DNA from: Tetradesmus obliquus
Lineage: Eukaryota > Chlorophyta > Chlorophyceae > Sphaeropleales > Scenedesmaceae
Direction: 5' to 3'
Assembly (NCBI GenBank): GCA_030272155.1
Contig: CP126193.1
Span: 6,386,001 to 6,450,000 of the forward strand
Length of the DNA: 64,000 nt
This document shows, in pieces, positions 45,349 through 57,600 of this stretch. The position numbers and the translations under genes are program-made. Position 1 is the first letter of the stretch. Every line of letters starts with the position of its first letter. The notes below the pieces were generated by a model. The model saw nothing but the letters and a program-made list of their open reading frames with translations, was not told the origin of the DNA and searched no databases.

Positions 45349-48137
45349 TTAGGCGGCCGCCACCTTTGCTTGCCGCTGCCCGTAGCTCTGCGCATTCGCC
45401 ACCGTCGCCAGCAGCAGCAGCGCCACGCCGCACGCCCCCAGCATCGCAGTGAAGAACCCGGCCCAGCCATGACTCTGCACCACGTGCGCAATCGGGATGC
45501 CTGCATTCGCTGCTCCCAGGTATGCAATCCAGCCCAGGATACCCTGGCTTGCCCCCACTGCAGTAGGGGAGACCAGCTCTGCGCCAGACAGGCCGATGAG
45601 CATCTGTGGTCCGTAAATGGAGAAGCCGAGGGCTGCGATGGCCAGCCACTGCAGCACTTTGGCCTCTGCGGGGACCGCCTGCAGCGCCAGCAGCGCACCT
45701 GCCATGGCCACAGTGTAGCCCATGACCACCTGCAGCAGGCAGGCAACACACAGAAAACAGCAGGACAGCATTGTCAGCAAGGTCTTGACGTGGCTTTTCA
45801 TTGATAGTGCTGCGATGGCCAGCCACTGCAGTACCTTGGCTTCGGCTGGCACTGCCTGAAGGGCCAGCAGTGCGCCTGCCATGGCCACAGTGTAGCCCAT
45901 GACCACCTGCAAGGATACAGCAATGCCATGGCCACAGCAGTGACAATGTCAACGTTCGGAGAGAATGTGCGCCACAGTGCTGCTGGAAGGCTGAGCAGGG
46001 CACCACCGGCTGTGGCTACAGCAGAGCCCACGGCTATTTGCTCGGAGACACCAGGGGCACAGGCGCTAAGGGCGGAATGATCGTGAGCATGTACAGCTAT
46101 GATATTGGTACACACATCCTAGATGAAAACCCAAAACAAAGGCGATGCACTTGCTGCAGCGTGTGGTGGCAGGTGCGACGGCAGATTGCTTTGCCTCTTC
46201 TTGCCAACACACTCTGCAGCAAGCATTGCCAAACGCGTGTGCCGGTTGCTACGCAATGCCACAGCACCATGGCTTCTAACTAAGGCACCAAAAACAAAGC
46301 ACTACATACACCAGCGCTTCATGCACCACTCACCAGCTCAAGTAACTGCCTTGCCCATCCTCTTGAATGCACGGCAACAACTGGCAAGACACCACTGAGC
46401 ATTGGGGCAAAAAAAAGCGGCACAAAAAAGGCAGGATGTGCGCACCACATACGAACCCTCAACACTGGCCACTGTGCTTGCTGCAGCGTCTGGTGGCAGA
46501 TGCGACGGCATGTGATTGTCACCACCTCTGCCAACAAACTCTGCAGCAAGCATCTGCCGCACACCGTGCCAATTCCAACGCACGTCGTATGCACCACAGC
46601 TTGTTGCAAGCCAAGGTGGTCACCAAACAGGCCAACAACAAGACCACTCCATGCACCACTCATCCTACTCATTAGCACTACTACTTGCCGCGCCTATTAC
46701 TCAACACAATTGCGCACACCACCACAAGTATATCAAGAGCCGACCACCAGATCAATCAGCACAAATCACCCTTTAGCTGTCTTTGCCACCAACTTGGGCA
46801 TGCCCGCTCACACCACCACGCAGCTGAAACACCAGGACACCAAAAAACCCATCAGCACAATGCAGCATTCGCCGGTTTCAGACACTTCAACATCATCCAC
46901 CCGGATGCGCTTGCCAGCCAAGCCGCTGCCCTCCTTATGCCCACTGGGGCCCTGTCACTCAGCAGACCCGCAATCGTGCTGCCAGCCAGGCCGCCAAGCT
47001 CCAACAGAACACACAGCATACGCCCCAAAGCCCACACAAACACAGCCATAGCCCTCACAGCTGTGCAAACACCAGCAATAAGCGAGTACTGCCATGCCCA
47101 CCCACCTGGATGCGCTTGCCGACCAGCCCACTGCCATCCTTGGCACTCCGGATCGCCCTGTCACTCAGCAAGCCAGCCACTGTGCTGCCAGCCAGGCCCC
47201 CAAGCTCCAGCCCAGACACACAGCACCCGCCCCACAGCCAACAAAATCACAGCTACTACCCACGCCACCACACATGAGTATGCCAGCACCAGTCTTCAAC
47301 ACAAGTCGTGTTGCCTTTTCCTTGAAGAATGTTGTATTCAACCCACCTGGATGCGCTTGCCCACAAGCCCACTGCCGTCCTTGGCACTCCGGATTGCCCT
47401 GTCGCTCAGCAGCCCAGCCACCGGACTACCAGCCAGGCCGCCAAGCTCCAGCACAGACACAGTCAGCACAAGGCCCAAGGCCTAAGCAAACACGTCAGTC
47501 ACCCACGCCACCACACATGTACATGCCAGCACCAATCTTCAACACAACTTGTGTCGCCTTTTTTTGAACAATGTTGTGTTCACCCCACCTGGATGCGCTT
47601 GCCGACCAGCCCACTGCCATCCTTTGCTCCCCGGATCGCCCTGTCACTCAGCAGCCCAGCAACAGTGCTGCCAGCCAGGCCCCCAAGCTCCAGCCCAGAC
47701 ACGGTCAGCGCAGCAGTGCCGGCATCTGCAGCGCCCTTTTCAGCCATGAGGTAAAACACCATCCAGTTTGTCACGCCGGCGCGGACCACATAGATGAAGA
47801 AGTAGGTGAAAGCCAGCGCCCAAATTGAGGGCAGCTTGGCAACACTTTTGAGGGCTGCAAGCATGCCGCCGGATTGCTGCTGCTTCTGCGTGTCTTCCTG
47901 CTGCTGCTGGGGCTTGGCTACATCCTGCTGCTGCTGGGGCTTGGCTACATCCTGCTTTGTATCCTGCTTCACTGCTGCTGCTGCTGGGGCGTCCACAGGA
48001 GGGAAGCCTAGGTCAGCTGGCTTGTCACGCACTGCTGCCAGCACCAGCAGCCCAACAGACAGGCCGATGAGGCCAGGAGTGAACATGCCCCAGCGCCAGC
48101 CAAAGGCCTTGGCACAGCCACCTGCCCGGGTAAGTTC

Positions 48138-48199
<62 letters not shown>

Positions 48200-48450
48200 C
48201 TCAGGTTTACGCAAATTGCAGCAACGTGCCCTGGAAAGCCGCGCAATAGGCCGTTGCAGGCTCCAGTTGCTTGACGTGCTAGGCGATAACATGTGCAGTA
48301 CTGCTGCTGCTGCTGCTGCTGCTACTGCTGCCGCTGTTTGACTAGATGTTGTGACTCACCCACGATGACGGGTGCCAGGAAGCCGCCCAGGTTGTGTGCG
48401 ATGTTCCACATGCCCCAGTAGGTGCCACGCTCCTTGGCAGCAAACCACCT

Positions 48451-48487
<37 letters not shown>

Positions 48488-51401
48488 CAGAGTGCCGTGA
48501 GAAACAGCACCAGTGATGAGCGCCTATGGTAAAAGCCATTGTTTTTCGCTTGATTACGGCTACTTCAACATAGCTCGAATTGTAAGAGCAAGTGGTTTTG
48601 CAACTGGCTACAGGTACCAGTCTCAACGCCACTTGCTTTTACAATTCAATGCAGTTGCGGTGGAAGCCAGTGAGGCAAGCTGGCGACTTTGCACCCTGAA
48701 AGCTGCAGCCGTTGCCAGCACATGACGCTATCAAATGCAGCCCAGAAAACAAAGCACAAAGCCATGCCAAGCAGCACGCGGCCGAACCCCCACGGAGCGC
48801 ATGCACACCACCAGCACCCAACACTAACAACTTGAATCACAACCACCAACACACCGCGTCGTAAATCGTGGCGCAAGCTGGCGCTCCAATTCCCTGCAGC
48901 ATGCCGTTCAAGCCCCACAGCACACAACAGCAAGCAACACAAACCATAGCCCAAACCTCAACCACCAACATAGCTAGCCCAAACCTCAACCACCAAACAT
49001 AGCCAACGTACCTAGTCAGAATCGTCGCGCAGGCCGGTGCCCCCACGCCCTGCAGCATGCCGTTCACGCCCCGCAGCGTGCATGCAGACCACCAGTACCC
49101 ACCAGGACAAGCCGCAACCCAAGCATCACCCCTATGCGTAGCCACCGGACGTACCTTGTCAGAATTGTGGCGCAGGCTGGCGCTCCAACGCCCTGCAGCA
49201 TGCCGTTGAGTCCCCACAGCGTGCAGAAGAGCATCATGCTGCTGCTGGCGCCAAAGCCAATGTTGACGGCTGCTGTGGCCATGAGCCCCAGCCCCAGCAG
49301 CAGCCGCGCTGACACGCCAGTGCTCAGCACGCCTGCATGCACAAACACAGCAGCAGCAGGTAGTTACTATTGAAGATTACCGTGCAATGCAGCAGCCGCG
49401 CTGACACGCCAGTGCTCAGCACGCCTGCAGGCACAGACATAACACCAGCGCGCGGTTACACTCAAATGTTATGCAGCACAGCAGGCGCGCAATACGGCGG
49501 TGCTCAGCACGCCTGAAGGTGGGTGGTGGTGCAGGGGCAGCAAGGGCTGATGAATGAACAATACAAGAGGAAGCTGCTGACAAGCGACAACACTCCGCCA
49601 GCCATTGGTCGTACTAGAGACAAACAACAATGCACAGCAACGCTATCCGCATGCCGTAAGCGGCAGCGCTCACTGGGTGTGCCGCCACCGCTGCACTTAC
49701 TACAACCTTGCGCAGCTGCCACTGAGAATGGCTGCTGCTGAAACAGACACAAACACTGCGCAGCCGCACCTGCTGCAAACTTGCTGACACCGTAAGCCAT
49801 GGGGAAGATGCTGGTCATGGTGCCGATGTGTGTCAGGTTGAAGCCCAGGGCCGGGTCTGCCACCATGGCCGGAGCACTGTAGGTGAGGCTGCCACGGGTG
49901 AGGTAGAAGGTGGTGTAGCTGCATCGCAAAAACAGCAATGCTACCGCATGTCAGAAGCTAGATCTAATCCAGAGGCTTTGTGTTGTGTCTGCCGCGCGCA
50001 AGGTAGCAGGTGGTGCAGCTGCAGCGCAGAAACGGCAAATGCTACAGCAACTCGGCAGAACGCAGCAGCTGCATGTGTGTGTATTGGCATGTGTTGAGGC
50101 TGGGCGCTGTAGGTGAGGCTGCCACGTGTGAGGTAGAAGGTGGTGCGGCTGCAGGGGGCACAAATGCATCAAAGCAGTTTGCCAACATGTGAGTGATGAG
50201 CAAAACCTGAATGTGTTTGTTTAAGGCTGCCACACGTGAGGTAGAAGGTGGTGTAGCTGCGGGGAAGAGACAGCAGATGCTACCACATGCCAGCAGAGAG
50301 CAGGAGTGCAGGAGCTGCAGCACAACCAATCAACAGTCTCGTCTATTGCTGTTAGCCAAGAACGCTGCCAATGCGCAAGCTCTTCGTGCGGCAGAGCCAC
50401 CTGGGCTGCTGCTGCTGCTGCTGCTGCTGCTCAAGCGCTGTACACAATGTTCCTGCAAGCATGCAGCTGCTGCAGCATGACTCATGCTGCGTCATCCTTG
50501 GCCTAGCTGCACTGACCCTGCAGCTGGCTGCTCACCCAATCACGATGCCTGCAAACACCAGCAGCCGCCGCCTGACAAAGTCCGCTGAGTAGGGCGCTGC
50601 TGCTGCTGCTGCTGCATCCGGCTCCTGCGGGGCTGCAGGCACGTCTGCTGCCTTGCCCTGCAATAGGCGCAGCACAGCAGTGCAGCGAGACGCAAAGAGA
50701 TGAGGACATGCAGCAAGCATGTCAGACATGCTACGAGGTGGAAGCTGAAGAAATTGAATAAATACGGACAAAATTTGTCTGCATTGCAGCAGACCATGGA
50801 CGGGGCGCTAATGCTGACACCCTCTGCTGGATCAGGCATGTGCAGCTGCACATGCAAAACAGCAGCATGCATTAGAGCTGTCTGGTGCGCATGCACAGCT
50901 CTATCACGTGCTTAGCGACCTCACAAACAATATGCTGTGATCTTGCATGCATGCAGAGCTGTGCAGACGCCCTGCAAGGCTTATTCCCACTCCAAGCAGT
51001 AGGACCGTCACGACACCCACCTGCTGCTCAAGCTCTGCTGCCGCCTTATCCTTGTCTCCATCTTTTGGTAGGAAACGAGATACCAGGGCATCTCCGCGCC
51101 TCCTGAGCTGTGTCGAGAAGACTGGTAGCCTGCTGAAGTGGCACACGCAGTTTAACGTGCTGTTGCCATCGATCGCAATGCCAACAATATAAGCTCAATT
51201 AAGCAGGCTTACCTGTGCAGCCCAAGTGGCCTGATCACTGCCTTCGCAGCAAGGCCAGTCCGAGTTGCCTGAAATGGACCCAAGTTGACCGTCAGCGCCA
51301 CAGACCCCACGTTTGCTCTGTAAAACATTTGCTGATATATTGTACAGCGTGTTGCACACCTGCACATGCGCAGCTGCGCTGCGAAGCTGCAGGTGCTGCA
51401 T
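45349..51401 (-). CDS. Organophosphate:phosphate antiporter (OPA family, MFS)
   Basis: OPA carriers exchange sugar phosphates or glycerol 3-phosphate for phosphate (GlpT, UhpT, SLC37). Exons (minus): 51360-51401, 51213-51268, 51021-51129, 50536-50657, 49770-49918, 49155-49332, 48360-48448, 47589-48121, 45349-45729; 552 residues in frame. The first 90 residues are Arg/Ala-rich without acids at the start, which suggests plastid or mitochondrial import. Twelve hydrophobic spans are compatible with the rest. Family motifs: YLTRGSLTYSAPAMV, LGFNLTHIGTMTSIFPMAYG, LWGLNGMLQGVGAPACATI, ERGTYWGMWNIAHNLGGFLA, AFGWRWGMFTPG, and in the C half YGPQMLIGLSGAELVSPTAV. A Gln/Lys-rich loop (KQDTKQDVAKPQQQQ) separates the halves. 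The substrate is not deducible. This is the gene densest in exon echoes. Confidence 0.9.
45790..45912 (-). repeat. Upstream copy of the last transporter exon
   Basis: VVMGYTVAMAGALLALQAVP and AEAKVLQWLAIAAL with the acceptor are repeated almost unchanged about 185 bases before the true exon, then diverge. A fainter third copy may lie at 45965-46040. Confidence 0.9.
46160..46580 (-). repeat. Intronic direct repeat, about 330-bp period
   Basis: Segments 46160-46260 and 46488-46580 share GTxTGGTGGCAGxTGCGACG, then ACTCTGCAGCAAGCAT and more. Neither contains exon sequence, so tandem duplication also acts wholly inside introns. Confidence 0.7.
46900..47460 (-). repeat. Three downstream copies of transporter exon 47589-48121
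   Basis: Copies at about 47345-47460, 47100-47220 and 46900-47010 repeat GLELGGLAGSxVAGLLSDRA and, in the first two, the rest of the exon end through GKRIQ with a GTGGG donor. The first two remain open and nearly identical; the third is decayed. Spacing is about 240 bases, and intron sequence is carried along. Confidence 0.92.
48141..48198. repeat. CAG array (CTG in the transcript), about 19 units
   Basis: Lies about 20 bases upstream, in transcript sense, of the acceptor of transporter exon 47589-48121. A second array at 48450-48486 abuts the acceptor of exon 48360-48448. Confidence 0.95.
48850..49078 (-). repeat. Two downstream copies of transporter exon 49155-49332
   Basis: NGMLQGxGAPACATI with flanking sequence and donor region at about 49018-49078 and 48850-48918. 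The nearer one keeps ATILTR. Confidence 0.9.
49390..49515 (-). repeat. Two upstream copies of transporter exon 49155-49332
   Basis: The acceptor and exon start GVLSTGVSARLL recur at about 49390-49440, and a shorter, decayed one is at 49485-49515. This exon therefore has echoes on both sides. Confidence 0.85.
49985..50263 (-). repeat. Three upstream copies of transporter exon 49770-49918
   Basis: The acceptor and start (TTFYLTRGSLTYS) recur at about 50222-50263 and 50100-50152, and in decayed form at 49985-50020. Units are about 110-130 bases. Confidence 0.9.
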
Positions 51402-52307
51402 TGCTTCTTTCTGATGTGTCTATTTCCGCAAGCCAGCAATCCCCTGCTGCAAGTTGTATTCTGAAAAAGCAAAGGTAAGAGATTTGTAGTACAGCAGAAG
51501 CAACGACAGCTATTATAGTCACTTGAAGTGGCGGGCGCACAAAAGGCCGCGTGTTGTAAGCATTCTTTCACAATATTCCGCTCAACTCAGGTACTTTGAT
51601 ACATACATAGCTACCGAGACCACAAACAGCAAGAGTGACATGTTGCTTTGACTCCTAACCTTGGCATGAGCTTCTCGCTTCTGCTCAAATGCTCAGCTTC
51701 TCGACCTGCCGGCTTTGACGGCATGCCAAAACAGGGTGAAACCAACAACAAACGACGATTGTATGGGAATGCACTTAACCAGCTGCAAGTGGGGTGTCAG
51801 TGAAGTTCTGCTCGAAGTGCTGCACAAATGCAGGCCATGTGGCTGCTGCCAGGCCATGGGCAGCAAGCACACCATGGCCAGCGAACCCAGTATCACCACC
51901 AGGGCTGCCAACTAACCATGTATGTATCACCTCAGCCCAAAGTGCAGTTGTGTCTGTCCATCCTGGTTTGGACGATCTGCAGCCGCCGCATGCCCAGCGG
52001 GCATGTCCCACATGCAGTGCCTGCGCCACATCAGCTGCACATGACACTGCCGCAGGTGAGCATGCCACAGTAAGAGGCTGTGCATATGGCACAACAGAAT
52101 CCACATCACCCCACAACCTGCCGTGCAGCAAGATGCCAGCCAGGCAACCAGCCTGGGCTGCATTGCAACAGCCAGCTGCTGTACCGCACGACTCTGTCCA
52201 CCTGCAGCGCTGCCCCTGCTATGCGCACGTGAACTTCTCAATTCTGCCGCTGCTGCTGCTGCTGCTGCTGCTGCTGCAACCCATCCTACACACGCCAAGC
52301 CACCCCT
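51402..52307. other. Transporter upstream region and RRP12 3' flank
   Basis: About 0.9 kb between two co-oriented minus-strand genes. A CTG run is present at 52248-52277, shortly past the RRP12 stop in transcript sense. No additional gene is supported. Confidence 0.45.
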
Positions 52308-54575
52308 TCAGCGCCGTGCGCGCTTCGCATTTGCTGCCCGCTTCGCCTTAGCTCCCTTCAGCGCGCCCGCCTGCGCGCCCGCCACCACCCCACCCAACCC
52401 CTTCGACGCCTCCGCCTGCTTGCCGCGCCGCCGGTTGAGCATCTTCCTGTCAAACTGCCAGTACGCATACGGGTCAATGCCCCCGCCCTTACCCTTAACA
52501 TCTCCTGAAGCTGAACCCTTGGCCCTAAACCGCTCCCCGCTGTGCTGGCTGCCCTTGCCTCCGCTGGACCTGCCACCTTCGCTGCGGCCGCCGGCACTCT
52601 TCTTACTTGCCGTGCTGCGGTTGCCGAGGCTTGCTGCAATGCTCGGCGCAAATTTCACGCTCTTGGCATTCGCCACGCTCTTCACAGCAGCAGCGAGCCC
52701 CGCAAAGCCCTTCATATCTTCCATATCTGAATCGTCCTCGTCGCCAAAGCCGCCAAACTGCTCTTCTGCATTGCCGCGCTTGCGCTTGCCGGCCCGCCTC
52801 GCGCTGATGTGCCCAAACTCATCCTTCTCTTCTTTAATCAGCATGCGCCCGTCATCCCCGCGCGGAAACTCCGCTGCGGCTGCTGCTGCTGCTCCACCAG
52901 CGCCGCGCCCGCCAGCCGCATTCCCAGCCGCGCTGCGCACCAGCTGCCGTGCTGTGGCAGCTTCTAACAGATCCAGCGGATCATCTGCTGCGCCATCACC
53001 TGCCAGCCGCACCCCGCTGCCCCCCCTGCGGCCGTCTGGCCTATCTCCAAAGCGGCTGCGAGCAGCAGCAGAGCCTGCAGGCCCGCCGCGAGCCGCATAT
53101 CCAGCCGCATGTCCTGCTGCTTGCGTGGCTGCATCACCATCTTCGCTGAAGATGGCGGTGTGGCCCCACTCGCTGGCGCGCGCGGTGCGGCCTGCGACGC
53201 TGCGTGCGGCGCTGCCGGCGCTGCGCTGGCTGCGGTGGTCAAACTCGGCTGCGTCGGCCTGCAAGGAAAAACAGAAGATGTGCCAAATGCAGAGTGCAGT
53301 GTCAGCCAGCAACACAACAGAGAGAGAAGCAAATATCTCTTGTCTGTTGGTTGCGCTGGCTGCGTCAGTAAATCTTGGCTGCGTCGGCCTGCAGGGGGCA
53401 GCAGATGCAGTACACCAGGAATTGTGGTGCTAGCAAGGGACATGTCTGGTCAAAGCATGGAAGGTCTCATAAGAGGGTTGCTGCAGAACGTGGCCGTGCA
53501 CAGACAGTCCACGGCACATCTGCCTCCTCATCCACGCACCTGGCTGCCACCCTCGGTGCCCTGCGGCTCACCTGGCTGCCACCCTGCCGTTTGTTCTATG
53601 TCGCTATGCTGCAATATCAATCTGACTTCTATATGTTATATTTGCATTTCTAACTCGTCATGTTGGAGCCGCACCTGGCTGCCTCCCTCGCTGCCCTGCA
53701 CCCCACCTGACTGCCAGCATGACAGGTCGAGTGTTCTATATTGCTATATCTACTATGACTCTGCAGAATATTCATCTTGAAGCCGCACCTGGCTGCCACC
53801 CTGGCAGGCATCTTGCTCTATGCTGCTTTACTTGCACAAAATACAACTCTAATAATTCAATATTCCGCTTTTAAAGCCGCACCTGGCTTCCTCCCTCGCT
53901 GCCCTGCGCCTTGCGCCGCTCCTTGCGGCTGGCCTGCTTGCGGATGTGGCTCAGCAGCTTGGCGTCACCAGGGGGGCAGGCGGACGCCACCGCCTCGTAG
54001 CCGCAGCGCCGCACCAGCCGCTCCACAATCACGCGGATCTGCGAGTGTTACAAGTGTGGCATGGTGTTTTGTTGGATTTGATGAGGGGAAGCAGTGAGAG
54101 CCACTGCCTCGCAGCCGCAGCGCCGCACCAGACACTCACGTGGATCTGTGGGTCTGCATCAATACGTGTGAGCTTCAATCAGTTGATCATGTGAGTGCCA
54201 GTGACAGTCAACGCAGTAGAGATAGTTCAGTGAGAAGAAGACCACGCAAGAAAGGTAGCAGCAACAGGAACAGGCCCATGCCGCGGCTGCTCCGTCACTG
54301 CAACCAGAACAAACATAACAATGATATAACAACATGTGATTCATCACAACTGCCTCGCACCTTGAGTCTGAACTTGTTCTTGGAGTCGTCCGCCCACAGC
54401 AGCATGCCCTCCAGGATCTGAGGCAGCCAAATCATCAGCAGGTCCACAGGCATCCGCGTCGCGCAAACCTGAAAGAAGACAAACGCAGCAGCAGCGGCGG
54501 CGGCATTGTAAGCACTTATATTCGAGGCAGCAAGATCATCAGCAGGTTCACAGGCATGCGCATCGCACACACCTT

Positions 54576-54614
<39 letters not shown>

Positions 54615-57600
54615 GCGGCAGCCAAGTGTGCACGTCAATGTGAGGCAGCCAGATCATCAGCAGGTCCACAGGCATGCGCATCGCACACACCTGGCAGCAG
54701 CAGCAGCAGCAGCAGCAGCCAAGTGTGCACGTCAATTTGAGGCAGCCAGATCATCAGCATGTTCACAGGCATGCGCATCGCACACACCTGGCAGCAGCAG
54801 CAGCAGTAGCTCGGCTGCACACCACAGACGCACTAACCCTCTGAACCCCGGCCACACACCCCCAGCCCTAAACCCTTGTGCTCTGCCCCTACCTTGATGA
54901 AGCCCAGCACTGCCTTGATGACCTCCCTGCTCTGGCGACACACTACAGAGGCGAGCCAACCCCCCGCACCCTGACGACATACACCCAGCCCTAAACCCTT
55001 GTGCTCTGCCCCTACCTTGATGAAGCCCAGCACTGCCTTGATGACCTCCCTGCTCTGGCTGCGCAGCAGCAGCAGCACCGCCGGCAGCAGCCGCCCAACC
55101 ACTCCCTCCAGCTGCCCAGCAAACTCAAATGAGAGCCGAGCCAGCGCCAGCACAGCAGCAGACTGCATGTGGGGGCTGCTGCCCACCAGGCCGCCCATAA
55201 CTGCATTCACAAAGTCCAGCAGGCCGCCAGACGCAGGCTTCGAACCCCGCCCGCCGCGCTTTTGCTTTTGGGCGTCGTCTCCGTAATCCATGTCGTCGGA
55301 GGACGCGTCGTCGGCGTCCGAGTCGGCGGGGTTTAGGGACAGGCTGTCGCCAGGGTTTAGGGACAGCGGCCGCGCCTCGTCCAGCTCGTGTGCGATGTCC
55401 ACAATGAGCTGGTAGGCTGCTGTGCGCGTCTTCTTGTTGACCTGTGAGGTGGTGGTGAGGAGCAACAGAGAGAGCACAAGCAGATGGCAATTGCCAGTTA
55501 GGGTTGCCAGTGCATGCATGTAACAGAGGTGGGGTGCGGGGCAAAGTTGTACAGGCAGTGTTGCGAGTACTACACATGTTCTGCACACTCAAATGCAGCC
55601 CGGCTCTCCTGCAGCAAAGATCACCTACCCAAAGCAACCCTCCCTCGCCCGCTAGCACAGCCCGTTGCTGTCGGCAGTTCGTGACCATACTCAGCTCTAA
55701 GCCAACCCCTCACCTATGTGATGGCCAGCACCAGCTCCCACACCAGCAGCTGCCGGCCGCACACACCAGCCCCCAGCCACCTGCACCTCTACACCATACA
55801 CAACAGCCTTCTAGCCCTGCTCCGCACATACATTCTCGCATGCAAAATAATTTGCAACTTGTCTGTTGACGCACCTCTTTAGTGGCCAGCACCAGCTCGC
55901 CCACCAGCAGCTGCGCCAGCGCCACACCGCAACAAAACCCACACAATCTCAACCACACATATCCCGCACCTCTTTGGTGGCCAGCACCAGCTCGCCCACC
56001 AGCAGCTGCGCCAGCGCCACCCGCCGCTGCTCAGCCGCCTGCCGCTCACTGCGGCCAGGCACTGCTGCCGCTGCTGCTGCCAGCGCAGCACCCCCTGGCA
56101 CTAGCTCAGCGCCTGTGGCTGCGTCAACGAGGCCTGGCAGGGCTGGGCAGGGCGTGGTGTCCAGCAGTAGGATGAGCGGCTGCAGGCACCTGCAGCAGCA
56201 GCAGCAGAAGCAGCAGCAGCAGTAGCAGCAGCAGCAGTGATGAATACAAGACACAAAGAGCAGCAGGGGCACCAGCAGCAATGGCGTGCATCTAGAACAC
56301 TGCCGCTGTATGTATTTGCTTGGCCCAACCCATAGAGAAGACACACACTCATGCACATGCACACACACACCTGCGCGCCCTGCACATCACTCCAATATGA
56401 TCACACCCCCGTCTGAGCCTGTGTCGCTTGGCACGCGACAGCGCAGCCGCGCTGCCCAGCAGCAGCAGCTCCAGCAGCTGGCCCAACAACATAACATGCC
56501 TAACCCATGCGCAGCCACACCCTTACCTGAGCCTGTAGCGCTTGGCAGGTGACAGTGCAGCAGCGCTGCCCAGCAGCAGCAGCTCCAGCAGCTGCCCCAG
56601 GTGCGCCTGCAGCCACTGGGGCCGTGCTGCTGCCAGGTAGTCCAGCACGCGGTAGCAGCGCTTCTGCAGCAGGCTGCTGCCACCCAGCACATGCTGCCTG
56701 CAGGCCTGCAGTAACGAAGGTACAGCAAGCAAGGGTTGAGGAAAGAAGATGAAATACCAAGCCAGTGTGTCAGATGCAGCGCTTCTGCAGCAGGCTGCTG
56801 CCAACCAGCACATGCTGCCTGCACACCTGCAGGTACAGAAAGGGAACAAAGGAAAGGTACAGCAAGCAGGGGTTGAGGAGGATCTTCAAGGCTGTGTGTT
56901 GAATGCAGCACTTCTGCAGCACGCTGCTGCCACCCAAAACATGCTGCCGGCAGGCCTGCATGGTCACCCAGGGAGATAAGGACATACAGGTGCAGCAGAC
57001 CGGGGGTACGGGAGGTTGGTAAGTAGGTGCATTAGTCGAGTGCGCGTGAGGATACCAGCAGAAGGCTGCTCATACGTGATACAGAGGCAGTTGATGTCAG
57101 CACCTCCATATCAGCGCTAGAAAGTGCGTCATCACGTAACACACGAGCATGGCCAAGTCATAGGCTTGAAGCCAGACGCAGTTGAAGTTTGACGCCCTTC
57201 ACAACCAGCGAGCTAAGAGCGCCGTCATCACCTCAAGGCACACACACTTACACGGCACAGCACAGCCTCCGACTCAGCGCAAACAGCCAGTCCAGTGCAG
57301 CGTCAGGCAGGCCTCCAGCAAGGCACAGCGCCAGCTCCACAAATGACGCCTGGCGCTCCTCAGGGCTGCCACACAGCCAAGCACACACCCACAGCCACAC
57401 CAAGACCTTTGGCACACTTGAAGCCGCGCGTCCTGTGCGACCCACCACCCTCAACAACATCGCAATGCCTAGCACTAGCACACACATTCATTACCGATGA
57501 ATTTGCCAGTACTCACTGCAAACAGCGGGTCCAGCGCAGCGTCGGGCAGCCCGCCTGCAAGGCACAGCGCCAGCTCCAAGAATGATGCCTGGCGCTCCTC

